In this document: positions 35,297 to 44,390 of the stretch, piece after piece
Layout of the letters: every line of letters starts with the position of its first letter
How positions within the stretch are numbered: position 1 is the stretch's first letter
From: Enterovirga aerilata
Lineage (GTDB): Bacteria; Pseudomonadota; Alphaproteobacteria; Rhizobiales; Beijerinckiaceae
DNA length: 64,000 bases
NCBI RefSeq assembly: GCF_013044135.1
Contig: NZ_JABEPP010000003.1
Coordinates: 558,001-622,000, forward strand
Direction: 5' to 3'
Notes under the pieces: model-generated
The model's input: only the letters and a program-made list of their open reading frames with translations
Told to the model about the DNA's origin: nothing
Database searches by the model: none
Position numbers and translations under genes: made by a program

Positions 35297-35789
35297 AGGC
35301 GCGCCCGTATCCAAGCCGGCCGAGCGCAGCGCCGCGCGGCTCGCCGCCGTCCAGGCCCTCTATCAGATGGATGTCGCCGGCAAGGGCGTGATCGACGCCA
35401 TGGCCGAGTTCGAGGCGTTCTGGATCGGCCGCGAGGTCGAGGGGGTCTCCTTCAAACCCGCAGAGAACGCCTTCTTCCGCGACATCCTGCGCGGGACCGT
35501 GTCCGAGCAGGTGACGGTGGACAAGCTCGTCGACAAGGCGCTGGCGACCGGGTGGCCGCTGACGCGCGTGGAGGCGGTCCTGCGCGCGATCCTGCGGGCC
35601 GGCGCCTACGAGCTCGCCTTCCGGAAGGATGTCCCTGCCCGCGTCATCATCTCGGAATATGTCGACGTCGCGCATGGCTTCTATGGCGAGGAGGAGCCCG
35701 GCCTCGTGAACGCCGTGCTCGATGCGATCGCGCGCGAGGTCCGGGAAGGCGAGATGAAGGCGCGCGGTCCGTCCCGCCCGCGCAGCTAG
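35289..35789 (+). CDS. nusB: Transcription antitermination factor NusB
   Basis: A 166-aa helical RNA-binding factor for rRNA antitermination. Recognised by [17 protein letters not shown], the internal [30 protein letters not shown] and [15 protein letters not shown] start at 35289 inside the end of ribH, a common coupling. Confidence 0.95.
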   Translation: MARGAPVSKPAERSAARLAAVQALYQMDVAGKGVIDAMAEFEAFWIGREVEGVSFKPAENAFFRDILRGTVSEQVTVDKLVDKALATGWPLTRVEAVLRAILRAGAYELAFRKDVPARVIISEYVDVAHGFYGEEEPGLVNAVLDAIAREVREGEMKARGPSRPRS

Positions 35790-35799
35790 GGAGGGGCGC

Positions 35800-36801
35800 T
35801 TGCCCCGGCCCGGCGAGGACGAGCTGATCGCGCGCTATTTCGCGCCGCTCGCCGGCCCGGGCGCTCTGGCGCTGAAGGACGACGCGGCGCTCCTCGCTCC
35901 GCCGCCCGGCCACGACCTCGTGCTCACGGCGGATGCGATCGTCGCCGGGGTCCATTTCCTCCCCGACGATCCGCCGGGCGCGATCGGCCGCAAGGCGTTG
36001 GGCGTGAACCTGTCCGACCTCGCCGCGAAGGGGGCCGACCCGCTCGGCTTCCTGCTCACGCTCGCGCTCCCGGCCGATTGGACCGAAGCCTGGCTCGCCG
36101 GCTTCTGTTCGGGCCTCGGCGGCATGGCGCGCGAGCTCGCCTGCCCCCTGTTGGGAGGCGACACGGTCAGGACCTCCGGGCCGCTCTCGATCTCGGTCAC
36201 GGCGCTCGGCGCCGTCCCGGCCGGCCGCATGGTCCGGCGCACGGCGGCCGCACCGGGCCAGGCGATCTGCGTCACGGGCACGATCGGCGACGCGGCGCTC
36301 GGCCTCGCGCTCGCCCGCGCCGAGGCCGGTCTCGATCCGGAGCCGGGCTGGGCGCAAGCGCTCTCCGCGGCCGAACGCGCCTTCCTCCTCGACCGCTACC
36401 GCAACCCGCAGCCCCGGACCGCGCTTGCGGCGTCGCTCCGCCGCCACGCCAAGGCCGCCATGGATGTCTCCGACGGGCTCGCGGGTGACCTCGCCAAGAT
36501 GCTGCGGGCGAGCGGGGTCTCCGGCACGCTCGCGCTCGACCGCGTCCCGCTCTCGCCCGCCGCCCAGGCCGCGCTCGCCGCCACGCCGGACCTCCTGCCG
36601 GGCCTCGTCTCAGGCGGCGACGATTACGAGATCCTGCTCACCGCCGCGCCGGACGGTCTCGACGCGCTCGCCCGCGAAGCCGCCGCGCTCGGGATCGGCT
36701 TCGCCGTCCTGGGCGAGGTGCGGAGCGGACCGGAGCCGCTCGCCATCCTGCGCAACGGGGCACCATATCCTCTTTCCGCCGGGTCGTTCCAGCATTTCTG
36801 A
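35800..36801 (+). CDS. thiL: Thiamine-monophosphate kinase
   Basis: A 333-aa kinase making thiamine diphosphate. The N-terminal GEDELIARYFAPLAGPGA and LKDDAALLAPPP (metal-binding DD), MDVSDGLAGDLAKML, and LVSGGDDYEILL are the family's motifs. TTG start with GGAGGGG just upstream. It ends the operon nrdR-ribD-ribE-ribH-nusB-thiL, as in most alphaproteobacteria. Confidence 0.95.
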   Translation: MPRPGEDELIARYFAPLAGPGALALKDDAALLAPPPGHDLVLTADAIVAGVHFLPDDPPGAIGRKALGVNLSDLAAKGADPLGFLLTLALPADWTEAWLAGFCSGLGGMARELACPLLGGDTVRTSGPLSISVTALGAVPAGRMVRRTAAAPGQAICVTGTIGDAALGLALARAEAGLDPEPGWAQALSAAERAFLLDRYRNPQPRTALAASLRRHAKAAMDVSDGLAGDLAKMLRASGVSGTLALDRVPLSPAAQAALAATPDLLPGLVSGGDDYEILLTAAPDGLDALAREAAALGIGFAVLGEVRSGPEPLAILRNGAPYPLSAGSFQHF

Positions 36802-36975
36802 CGGTGCCACCGGAATGCGCGGCGGCTGAACGGCCGGTGCGGACGGGGCAAGGCCTGGACCGGAAGGACCGCTTTCGGGCGAGCGGGACGGGCACGCGGG
36901 CGTAGCCGTTCGGACGCTTTCGAACCCAAGAGGGACATCGCTTATTGAAGGCTAGACGCCGAGCCTCCGTAATCT

Positions 36976-37329
36976 GTGCTAGAGCATCTTGTCATCTGCC
37001 CAGCAACCCGGCTTACCTTGATACACGACGACGACGAGGAGCGCTTCCCTCGGATAACACTATGGCAGTTCCTCGGCGGTGTCTTCACGCCCCTGGCAAA
37101 CGTCTGGCTTTGGCTTGAGGGGTGGCGCAACCCCTTCGACAGGCATGAAGGTAGTTCCAGGGTCACCTGGACGCTTGTACTGATTCAGATCGCGCTATCG
37201 CTCTGCGCAGTATCCCTCATCCTCATATTCGCCTTCGACCGCCAAAGCGCGAGCATGATCGCCCTAGCTGCCTTGGCGGTGGTCTTGGCTTTTCTCATAT
37301 TCCGGGCACGCTTGAGAAAGCGCAGTTAG
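36976..37329 (+). CDS. Hypothetical two-span membrane protein, 117 aa
   Basis: A GTG-start frame. Residues 1-65 are soluble (DDDEERFPRITLWQFLGGV, WLWLEGWRNPFD) and two hydrophobic segments follow: TLVLIQIALSLCAVSLILIF and MIALAALAVVLAFLIF, with a basic tail RARLRKRS. GC content is lower than in the preceding operon. No homolog recognised and no clear Shine-Dalgarno, so existence is probable rather than sure. Confidence 0.42.
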   Translation: MLEHLVICPATRLTLIHDDDEERFPRITLWQFLGGVFTPLANVWLWLEGWRNPFDRHEGSSRVTWTLVLIQIALSLCAVSLILIFAFDRQSASMIALAALAVVLAFLIFRARLRKRS

Positions 37330-37472
37330 AGCAGCAGCACGGTTGCGCAAGATGAGCCGCAATGATCGCCACCTCGAAGGCTAGTTACGGTCGTTGTTTC
37401 GGCGGGTCCGCAAACCACCCAACTCGTTCCTAAGGCAGTGTTCTGAGACCAGTCTCACCGTAGCGCTAAGAC

Positions 37473-37622
37473 TCAAATGGTGGACCACCAGCCCAAGACT
37501 ACAACGGCGACCAATACAAGCCAGAGTGTTTGCTGCTGATGGTTCCCTTGAAGGAGCCAAGCGCCGACGGTTCCGAGCAGTATGGCCACTGTGATGCGGA
37601 TCGCTGCACGGTACGGCGGCAC
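37473..37622 (-). CDS. Small two-span membrane peptide, 49 aa (candidate)
   Basis: On the minus strand from GTG (cac 37620-37622) to TGA (37473-37475). It reads PPYRAAIRITVAILLGTVGA, WLLQGNHQQQTLWLVLVAVV and VLGWWSTI: two hydrophobic segments with a polar QGNHQQQ loop, a natural hairpin. No Shine-Dalgarno signal is obvious and codon use is mixed. Reported because the composition is far from random. Confidence 0.4.
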   Translation of the reverse strand: MPPYRAAIRITVAILLGTVGAWLLQGNHQQQTLWLVLVAVVVLGWWSTI

Positions 37623-37811
37623 TCGGGAAGCTTGGGGCGGTACGAACCGTCGCTTAAGCTAAACGACGCTCCCGCTCGATATCTGCACTCCACCTATTCC
37701 GTGAAGAACTCGGTTCTGTGCTGGTGACGGGCGTCGGCCGTGATCTTGGGGACGTGCGCCGCTCTGAGCCTCACGCCAAGGAGCGAGAAGTTGTAGAACA
37801 ACGCACCCCAG

Positions 37812-38154
37812 GCCGGCGTCAGCCAGGCCACGGTCTCGATCTGGATCCGGAAGCGCGGCTGGACGCGGCCGTCCCCAAGGCCCGGCAGCCGCCGCTTCAC
37901 CGCGGCCGCGCGAACGGCGCCGCTCGCCGAGTCCGGGAGCCGCCGCGGCCGCCCCTACGCGCCCGAGACCGTCGCGGCGGCGCGGCGATGGTTCGAACAG
38001 ACCGAGTTGCCGACCGTCATCATCGCCGCACGGGTGCGGGTCACGCCTGTCACGGTGGGCGAAGGCGTATGGCTGGACGCGTCCGCGCGACATCCCGCTT
38101 CCGGACGGCCGCCCGGCGCGGCGGCGCCGGCGTCGTCCGCCGCGCCGTCCGTGA
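37812..38154 (+). pseudogene. Decayed copy of the triple-HTH protein gene
   Basis: The frame from 37812 reads AGVSQATVSIWIRKRGWTRP, then SRRFTAAARTAP, SRRGRPYAPETVAAARRWFE and VIIAARVRVTPVTV. This aligns with repeats 2-3 of the intact protein at 25993-26730 (VGVSQAQISVWIRRRGWERP ... RRGRPYAPEIRKEARALY). At about 38057 the frame shifts: AKAYGWTRPRDI and an Arg-rich tail ending at the TGA 38152-38154 are in another frame. Upstream of 37812 the expected repeat continues only with a stop codon. So N-terminal repeats are lost and the rest is frameshifted. Confidence 0.66.
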
Positions 38155-38339
38155 GGCTTCTGCCATCCAGAAGGCCTGGACATCGAGGGTGCGCGCCTGG
38201 TCTACCCGCCGAGCAGGACAGCCGCCATCACTTATCCAGAACGACCGGTCGGCTGGAACCCAAGCCTGCAGCGATCAGGCCGGGTGCTCGGTTGGAACGC
38301 GGGAACGGGCGCATACGGGCGACGGATCGGAGGACGCCG

Positions 38340-38786
38340 CTAACGGCTCAAGGAAAGCGCGAGGCCATTGAGGTCGGCGGAAACGATTGCGCCGACAGAC
38401 CGGCCCGACAGCGTGAGCACCGCGCCATTCTGATTGGTCAGGACGATCACCTGCGCGCCGCGGCCCAGCGCGGCTCCCGCTGAGCCGGCGGCGTAAACGC
38501 CTTCGACATCCTGCGGCCGCCGGATGTTGCTGACCGTGCCACGGAAATCCGTCTGCGAGGCGCCGAAGGTGAAGCCGTAGCTGAGCCCGCCGATGGAGAG
38601 CGGGTAGCGCCGCCCCTTGAAGTTGAGCGTGCCGCTGCCGCCGGAACCACCGATCACCAGGCCCGCCTTGATCACCGAGAACTGAATGCGTCCACCATCG
38701 GCCTGCGCGGGCGATAGCGCGGAGGACGAGGCGGCGGCGAGCACGATTGTTGCGAGCAGGGCGCGCGGCCTCGACCAAACCGACAT
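38340..38786 (-). CDS. Exported hypothetical protein, 148 aa
   Basis: ATG at 38786, followed by a signal peptide (RALLATIVLAAASSSALSPAQA). The mature part is a strand-rich, Gly-rich domain: IQFSVIKAGLVIGGSGGSGT, NFKGRRYPLSIGGLSYG, AQVIVLTNQNGAVLTLSG. I recognise this as a conserved exported family of proteobacteria, but it has no assigned function. Probably periplasmic. Confidence 0.66.
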   Translation of the reverse strand: MSVWSRPRALLATIVLAAASSSALSPAQADGGRIQFSVIKAGLVIGGSGGSGTLNFKGRRYPLSIGGLSYGFTFGASQTDFRGTVSNIRRPQDVEGVYAAGSAGAALGRGAQVIVLTNQNGAVLTLSGRSVGAIVSADLNGLALSLSR

Positions 38787-39215
38787 GAGCAGAATCCTCC
38801 GATGAGGAGGAGCATGTCCGGATGACAGCCTCGGTGCAACTGGAAGCCGCGATCCGCGTGCCGCGGCGGGCGACGGCGTGCCGGCCGCATGCCGGCGCTA
38901 CGAGGCGACTTCAAACGCCCGAGCGGGCGGACGATCCGTGAAAGCGCACTCTGCCGTTCAGGCCAGTTCCCGAAGCGGTGCGACCGGATGATCTTCCCTT
39001 CGGACAACGTGACTGCGCACGCCCGATCGCCGCGTTGAGCCGCGGACCGGAACGAGCACTTTCGGGCACGCAGCCGGAGAAGCGGAAGCAGGCAACTCGG
39101 CCGCTTCCGACCCTTCTCGGACGTTCGGCTCAGCGTCAGAATGGGAAATCGCGGCGGGTGGCTTCGTGAAGGTCGGCCTCCCACTCAGCGTCATCCACCC
39201 GGGGAAGACAAACAG
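38787..39215. other. Intergenic stretch, 429 bp, no supported gene
   Basis: Open frames on both strands have no start signal and unnatural composition. No repeats beyond local GC-rich short palindromes. The right end (39200-39215) gives GGGGAAG, the Shine-Dalgarno of the next small gene. Confidence 0.4.
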
Positions 39216-39467
39216 GTGAACTCCATTCCGCTCACCGACGCCTTGAGGCAGATCGCTGCCGGAGGAACGATAGCTGCCGAAGCTCTCCCTAGCGTAACTT
39301 GGGAGGAGTTCGGCGCTGCGGAGCGAACAGCTAGGAAGGCGTGGCTGGAACTTCACCAATGGGTGTCTGATCAGGACATTCGGCTCAGGGACCCAGGTTA
39401 TGATAGTGACAAGCGAGGTCGTCTGGCGTGGCTTCTTCGGGAGATCGAGGCAGCACGCACGAGGTAA
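39216..39467 (+). CDS. Hypothetical protein, 83 aa
   Basis: GTG start with GGGGAAG ten bases upstream. The product (NSIPLTDALRQIAAGGTIAA, RTARKAWLELHQWVSDQDI, LAWLLREIEAARTR) is helical and soluble, with no known domain. Confidence 0.47.
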   Translation: MNSIPLTDALRQIAAGGTIAAEALPSVTWEEFGAAERTARKAWLELHQWVSDQDIRLRDPGYDSDKRGRLAWLLREIEAARTR

Positions 39468-39533
39468 GCAGGGCTAATCGAACCGGTCTGGACAGGTCTG
39501 CTTCCCACCCATGTCGGACATTGGCAGGAACCC

Positions 39534-40244
39534 TTATTTCTGCTTCGCGAAGAAGCGGGTCTCGTGCGCGAAAAGGCCAGTGTGTCGAGAAAAGGGGCGG
39601 AGCACGATTACTAGCGCCTCCCACAGTTCTCGCGTGCGTACCGCGCCGTGCGCTTTGGCGATCTGACCTAAGCTGTAGGCCGCCGTCTCTCTCGCGAGAT
39701 CACCCAAGGTTCTGTTTGCGTCCCACGTCCGACGCCCGTAGCTATGAACAATGAAGCCGGCCGCGGGGGCTAAAAGCGCGGCTACAAAGAAGCCGGCAGC
39801 ATCATGCCCAAACGTGGCGACCGCACCAGCAGCGGCAATGCCGTATAGCGTTAGCCCGCCAACCATTGAGGGCACCGTCAATGACGGGTCTGGGACTGAC
39901 AGGCCGCTCGTGTTTTTCAGATGCGCGTGCCACTCTCGATGATCATGATGGCCGGCGAAGCTGGACAACAGGGTCGCTGGGCGAAGGTCGAGCGACGGTT
40001 CGATCAACCTGATCACGCGACGAAGCTCGCGGAACGTTGCAGCCGTTAGGCAGGGGATGGCGTCGCTTCGTTCGACAGTCGGGACGTGAGCGCAAATGAC
40101 CCGGAAGAGGTCGCCAACCGTCTGACAGGCTTCTGCTTCGCTGTCGGTGATCTTGATCCCGAAGGCTTGTTCGACGGCAACAACGATATCGACGCTATCA
40201 TCTCCGTCGATGTCGAGGGCTTCGACCACGTTCGCGACCACCAT
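39534..40244 (-). CDS. Acyl-carrier-like domain fused to a membrane region
   Basis: A 236-aa protein with GGAG eight bases before the ATG at 40244. Residues 1-52 resemble the second half of an acyl carrier protein: VVEALDIDGDDSVDIVVAVE (Ser17 at the DSL position), QAFGIKITDSEAEACQTVGD, LFRVI. The first helix seems shortened. Residues 120-170 contain a pair of hydrophobic segments (GGLTLYGIAAAGAVATFGH, GFFVAALLAPAAGFIVHSYG), and the C-terminus is soluble (LWEALVIVLRPFSRHTGLFA). Whether Ser17 carries phosphopantetheine is unknown. No fatty-acid or polyketide genes lie near. Confidence 0.6.
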   Translation of the reverse strand: MVVANVVEALDIDGDDSVDIVVAVEQAFGIKITDSEAEACQTVGDLFRVICAHVPTVERSDAIPCLTAATFRELRRVIRLIEPSLDLRPATLLSSFAGHHDHREWHAHLKNTSGLSVPDPSLTVPSMVGGLTLYGIAAAGAVATFGHDAAGFFVAALLAPAAGFIVHSYGRRTWDANRTLGDLARETAAYSLGQIAKAHGAVRTRELWEALVIVLRPFSRHTGLFAHETRFFAKQK

Positions 40245-40574
40245 AATGGCAACTCCAACCCACACGGAGAGCACACCACGGCAGGTGTCCGCTTTCAACC
40301 CATAGGCGACCTTGCAACTGACCTTCGGTTGCGTCCCTGATGGGGCGAGGGAAGGTGGCCGGTTGGGCGCACTGCCTGACGAAGCTCCGGGAACGGCGCA
40401 TTGTGGAGCTCACGCAGGATCGGTCCCGCTCCGGCACATGCGATGCTCCTCAATTCGGGGCGTCGCCCGGGACTCTACCTTTCGGATAGAACGATCTGCT
40501 CCCCCGCAATCGTTGCGGAGAACGCCTTTGCCGCGTATCGGGCCGCTCGCACGTCGTTCAACTGAGGCGGGATC
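40245..40574. other. Intergenic stretch, 330 bp, divergent promoter region
   Basis: Between the acyl-carrier-like gene and the MFS gene. No supported ORF. The divergent orientation means it should contain promoters for both. No strong palindrome. Confidence 0.4.
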
Positions 40575-41795
40575 TTGCCTGCGATCGATGACAGGACCGC
40601 CCGGCACAATGCGGTCATTCTCTGCTGCGCCCAGGCGCTCGGGGGTGCGAATCCCGCCATCGTGGTCTCGCTGGGCGGGCTGGTCGGGCAGGCGATCGCG
40701 CCGGATCCCGCCTATGCGACCCTGCCGGTCAGCCTGCTGCAGCTCGGCATCGCCTCCGGCACGATACCGGCGGCCTTGGTCATGCGGCGCCTCGGACGGC
40801 GCGGCGGCTACTTCGTCGGTACGACGATCGGCGTCGTCGCGGGCTCGGTCGCGGCTGCGGGGGCGGCCTATGGCAGCTTCGGCCTGTTCTGTCTCGGGAC
40901 CTTCCTGGCGGGCTTCTACTCCGCCTATGTCCAGAGCTACCGCTTCGCCGCGACCGACGCGGCATCGCCCGGGTTCCGGGCGCGCGCCATCGCCTGGGTG
41001 ATGGCGGGCGGGGTGGTGGCCGGGATCGTCGGCCCGCAGACCGTGATCTGGACGCGCGATCTCGTCCCCCATTCGCCCTTTGCCGGCGGCTTCCTGGGGC
41101 AGGCGGTGCTGGCCCTGCTGTCGTTCGGCGTGGTGGCGCTCCTTCGCCCGACCCCGGTCGCGGCGGCTTCCCCGACCGCAGGCGCGGCCGCCGGACGCCC
41201 CCTCGGCGTGATCTTCGCCCAGCCGCGCTTCCTGCTCGCCGTCGTGGCCGGGCTCGTCTCCTACGGGCTGATGAGCTTCGTCATGACCGCCGCGCCGCTC
41301 GCCATGGTGGTCGAGTGCGGCCACTCGCTGGGGAGCGCGACGCTCGGGATCCAGTGGCACATCCTGGCCATGTACGGCCCGAGCTTCTTCACGGCGGGCC
41401 TGATCGGACGGTTCGGGCGGGAGCGGGTCGTGATAGCGGGCCTTGTTCTGATCGCGGCGGCCTCGGCGGTCGCGCTCGGCGGGACGAGCGTTCCCCATTT
41501 CTGGACCGCGCTGGTCCTGCTCGGCATCGGCTGGAACTTCGGCTTCATCGGGGCGACGGCGCTCGTCGCCGAATGCTGCCGGCCGGAGGAGCGCACCAGG
41601 ACGCAGGCCATGAACGACTTCCTGGTCTTCGGCTGCGTGGCGGTCGCGTCGTTCTCGTCCGGAACGCTGGTCACGGCCGGCGGCTGGACGCTCCTGAACT
41701 GGATCGTGCTGCCCGTGGTGGCGCTCACCATCGCCCTGATGCTCTGGGGCCTGGCGCGCCGGGTCTTCGCTCCGGCGGAGGGCCGCCTCGTCTGA
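40575..41795 (+). CDS. MFS transporter
   Basis: A 406-aa transporter of the major facilitator superfamily with 12 predicted segments (for example [56 protein letters not shown]). The RLGRRGG motif after segment 2 is the loop motif A, and RFGRERV is its counterpart in the second half. TTG start at 40575. The family is too broad to name a substrate. It is followed by hppA in the same direction. Confidence 0.88.
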   Translation: MPAIDDRTARHNAVILCCAQALGGANPAIVVSLGGLVGQAIAPDPAYATLPVSLLQLGIASGTIPAALVMRRLGRRGGYFVGTTIGVVAGSVAAAGAAYGSFGLFCLGTFLAGFYSAYVQSYRFAATDAASPGFRARAIAWVMAGGVVAGIVGPQTVIWTRDLVPHSPFAGGFLGQAVLALLSFGVVALLRPTPVAAASPTAGAAAGRPLGVIFAQPRFLLAVVAGLVSYGLMSFVMTAAPLAMVVECGHSLGSATLGIQWHILAMYGPSFFTAGLIGRFGRERVVIAGLVLIAAASAVALGGTSVPHFWTALVLLGIGWNFGFIGATALVAECCRPEERTRTQAMNDFLVFGCVAVASFSSGTLVTAGGWTLLNWIVLPVVALTIALMLWGLARRVFAPAEGRLV

Positions 41796-41926
41796 AGGGC
41801 GCATTTGCCCATACGGCGAAAGTTTGGCAGAGACTTGGGAGTCTCTTCTCGCCCCAAGAGGGCGGCGGCCGTCCGGCTGCCCAGAACACCTCAGGCACTC
41901 CTTCAGGAAACGGACCGGGACCCTCG

Positions 41927-44083
41927 ATGCTGGCACTCCTCCTCATCGTGATCGGCGGCGCGCTGTCGATCGCCTATGGCCTGTGGGCCATCAACGACGT
42001 CATGAAGCGCGATGCCGGAACGGCGCGCATGCAGGAGATCGCGGCGGCGGTCGCGGAAGGCGCGCAGGCCTATCTGAAGCGCCAGTACATCACGATCGGG
42101 GTCGTCGGCCTCGTCCTGTTCGTCGTCCTCGCCTTCTTCCTCGGGATCTGGGTCGCGGTCGGCTTCGCCATCGGCGCGATCCTCTCGGGGGCGGCGGGCT
42201 TCATCGGCATGAACGTGTCTGTCCGCGCGAATGTGCGGACGGCGCAGGCCGCCTCCCGCTCGCTCGGCGACGGGCTGGATGTCGCCTTCAAGTCCGGCGC
42301 CGTGACCGGGATGCTGGTGGCCGGCCTCGCGCTTCTCGGCGTCACGATCTACTACGCCTTCCTGACCCGCGTGCTGGGCGCGCAGCCGGCGAGCCGCCTG
42401 GTGATCGATTCGCTGGTCGCGCTCGGCTTCGGCGCCTCCCTCATCTCGATCTTCGCCCGCCTCGGCGGCGGCATCTTCACCAAGGGCGCCGATGTCGGCG
42501 CCGACCTCGTCGGCAAGGTCGAGGCCGGCATTCCGGAGGACGATGCGCGCAACCCCGCCACCATCGCGGACAACGTGGGCGACAATGTCGGCGACTGCGC
42601 CGGCATGGCGGCGGACCTGTTCGAGACCTACGCGGTGACCATCGTCGCCACGATGGTCCTCGCCGCGATCTTCTTCGCCGCCCAGCCCTATCTCGAGACG
42701 ATGCTGCTCTACCCGCTCGCCATCGGGGCGGCCTGCATCGTGACCTCGATCATGGGCACCTTCGCGGTGAAGCTCGGGCAGAACCAGTCGATCATGGGCG
42801 CCCTGTACAAGGGCTTCGTCGCGACCGGCCTCCTCTCGGTCGTCGCGATCGCCATCGTGAACCTCGTGATGTTCGGCGGCTTCGGCGCGGAGTTCCGCAC
42901 GGCGGCCGGGGCGACCTTCACGTCCGGCGCGCTGTTCGGCTGCGCTCTCACCGGGCTCGTCGTGACGGCGCTGATCGTCGTCATCACCGAGTACTATACG
43001 GGGACCGGCAAGCGCCCCGTGGTCTCGATCGCGCAGGCCTCCGTCACGGGCCACGGCACGAACGTCATCCAGGGCCTCGCGGTCTCGCTCGAATCGACCG
43101 CGATGCCGACCATCGTGATCATCGCCGGCATCATCGTCTCCTATGCGCTCGCGGGCCTCTTCGGGATCGCGATCGCGACGACCGCGATGCTGGCGCTGGC
43201 GGGCGTCGTCGTGGCGCTGGACGCCTTCGGCCCGGTCACGGACAATGCCGGCGGCATCGCCGAGATGGCGGGGCTGCCGAGCGACGTCCGCAAGTCCACC
43301 GACGCGCTGGATGCCGTCGGCAACACGACCAAGGCCGTCACCAAGGGCTATGCGATCGGCTCGGCCGGGCTCGGGGCGCTCGTGCTCTTCGCCGCCTACA
43401 CGTCCGACCTCAACTTCTTCGTGACGGAGGCGAACAAGCCGGGCTCGACCGCCTTCCAGTACTTCAAGGGCGTGACGGTCGACTTCTCGCTGTCCAACCC
43501 CTACGTCGTGGTCGGGCTCCTGCTCGGCGGCCTGATCCCCTTCCTGTTCAGCGGCATCGCGATGACCGCGGTCGGCCGTGCGGCGGGCTCGGTGGTCGAG
43601 GAGGTGCGGCGCCAGTTCCGGGAGAAGCCCGGCATCATGGAGGGGCGGGACCGGCCCGATTACGGCCGCGCCGTCGACATGCTGACCCGCGCCGCGATCA
43701 AGGAGATGGTGATCCCGTCCCTTCTCCCGGTGCTTGCGCCGATCGTGACCTATTTCGCCATCAACGCGATCGCCGGGCGGAACCAGGCCTTCGCGGCGGT
43801 CGGCGCGATGCTGATGGGCGTGATCGTCACGGGCATCTTCGTCGCGATCTCGATGACCTCCGGCGGCGGCGCCTGGGACAACGCCAAGAAGAGCTTCGAG
43901 GACGGCTTCGTCGACAAGGACGGCGTGCGCCACATGAAGGGGTCGGAGGCGCACAAGGCCTCCGTCACCGGCGATACCGTGGGCGACCCCTACAAGGACA
44001 CCGCAGGCCCGGCCGTGAACCCGGCGATCAAGATCACCAACATCATCGCGCTGCTTCTTCTCGCGATCCTCGCCCATAGCTGA
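41927..44083 (+). CDS. hppA: K+-independent membrane pyrophosphatase (H+-pumping)
   Basis: A 718-aa ion-pumping inorganic pyrophosphatase. The active-site motif [20 protein letters not shown] and the Mg-binding [20 protein letters not shown] are intact. In the cation-selectivity position it has [10 protein letters not shown], with Lys instead of the Ala of K+-dependent enzymes, so it is of the K+-independent H+ type. 16 membrane segments. Start ATG at 41927; the frame runs to the left through the MFS gene but not as coding sequence. Confidence 0.97.
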   Translation: MLALLLIVIGGALSIAYGLWAINDVMKRDAGTARMQEIAAAVAEGAQAYLKRQYITIGVVGLVLFVVLAFFLGIWVAVGFAIGAILSGAAGFIGMNVSVRANVRTAQAASRSLGDGLDVAFKSGAVTGMLVAGLALLGVTIYYAFLTRVLGAQPASRLVIDSLVALGFGASLISIFARLGGGIFTKGADVGADLVGKVEAGIPEDDARNPATIADNVGDNVGDCAGMAADLFETYAVTIVATMVLAAIFFAAQPYLETMLLYPLAIGAACIVTSIMGTFAVKLGQNQSIMGALYKGFVATGLLSVVAIAIVNLVMFGGFGAEFRTAAGATFTSGALFGCALTGLVVTALIVVITEYYTGTGKRPVVSIAQASVTGHGTNVIQGLAVSLESTAMPTIVIIAGIIVSYALAGLFGIAIATTAMLALAGVVVALDAFGPVTDNAGGIAEMAGLPSDVRKSTDALDAVGNTTKAVTKGYAIGSAGLGALVLFAAYTSDLNFFVTEANKPGSTAFQYFKGVTVDFSLSNPYVVVGLLLGGLIPFLFSGIAMTAVGRAAGSVVEEVRRQFREKPGIMEGRDRPDYGRAVDMLTRAAIKEMVIPSLLPVLAPIVTYFAINAIAGRNQAFAAVGAMLMGVIVTGIFVAISMTSGGGAWDNAKKSFEDGFVDKDGVRHMKGSEAHKASVTGDTVGDPYKDTAGPAVNPAIKITNIIALLLLAILAHS

Positions 44084-44168
44084 GCCGAAGCGTGGCTCCG
44101 GCCGGTCCGCCGGCCGGGGTTGCGCGAACGGCCGGAAGGCCATACCAAGCAGACGCCCGCCAGGGTGT

Positions 44169-44246
44169 CGGAGCGTAGCGCAGCCCGGTTAGCGCACTAG
44201 TCTGGGGGACTAGGGGTCGTGGGTTCGAATCCCGCCGCTCCGACCA
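44169..44246 (+). tRNA. tRNA-Pro (anticodon GGG)
   Basis: Complete cloverleaf: acceptor CGGAGCG / CGCTCCG, D arm GCGC...GCGC, anticodon arm CTAGT-CTGGGGG-ACTAG with GGG in the loop, T arm GTGGG-TTCGAAT-CCCGC, and an encoded CCA at 44244-44246. It stands between hppA and the pyrC-like gene. Confidence 0.95.
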
Positions 44247-44266
44247 TTCTGGCACCAATTCCGAAG

Positions 44267-44285
44267 GCCGCCTCCGGGCGGCTTT
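44267..44285 (+). terminator. Terminator after tRNA-Pro
   Basis: Stem GCCGCC-TCCG-GGCGGC followed by TTT, 20 bp beyond the tRNA end. Confidence 0.65.
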
Positions 44286-44390
44286 CCTGTATGTAGCGGC
44301 CGCTGTGTCCGATGCACGGCGGGCGACCGGCAAATCGGCAGAGGCGATGGCTGCTTTCCCGACCCTCGACGATCTGGACGCGCGGCGCTG

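Noticed and set aside
37659-38183. 174-codon minus-strand frame over the HTH pseudogene.
   Set aside because: The translation is Arg/Gly-rich with no structure; the plus strand has clear similarity to the triple-HTH protein, so the minus frame is antisense.
41315-44083. Extension of hppA by about 200 codons upstream.
   Set aside because: Pyrophosphatases start with a short N-terminal segment as at ATG 41927. The extension lies antiphase in the MFS gene.
44169-44246. tRNA-Pro as attachment site of a genomic island.
   Set aside because: No integrase and no repeated 3' tRNA end in the window; both flanks are core genes.
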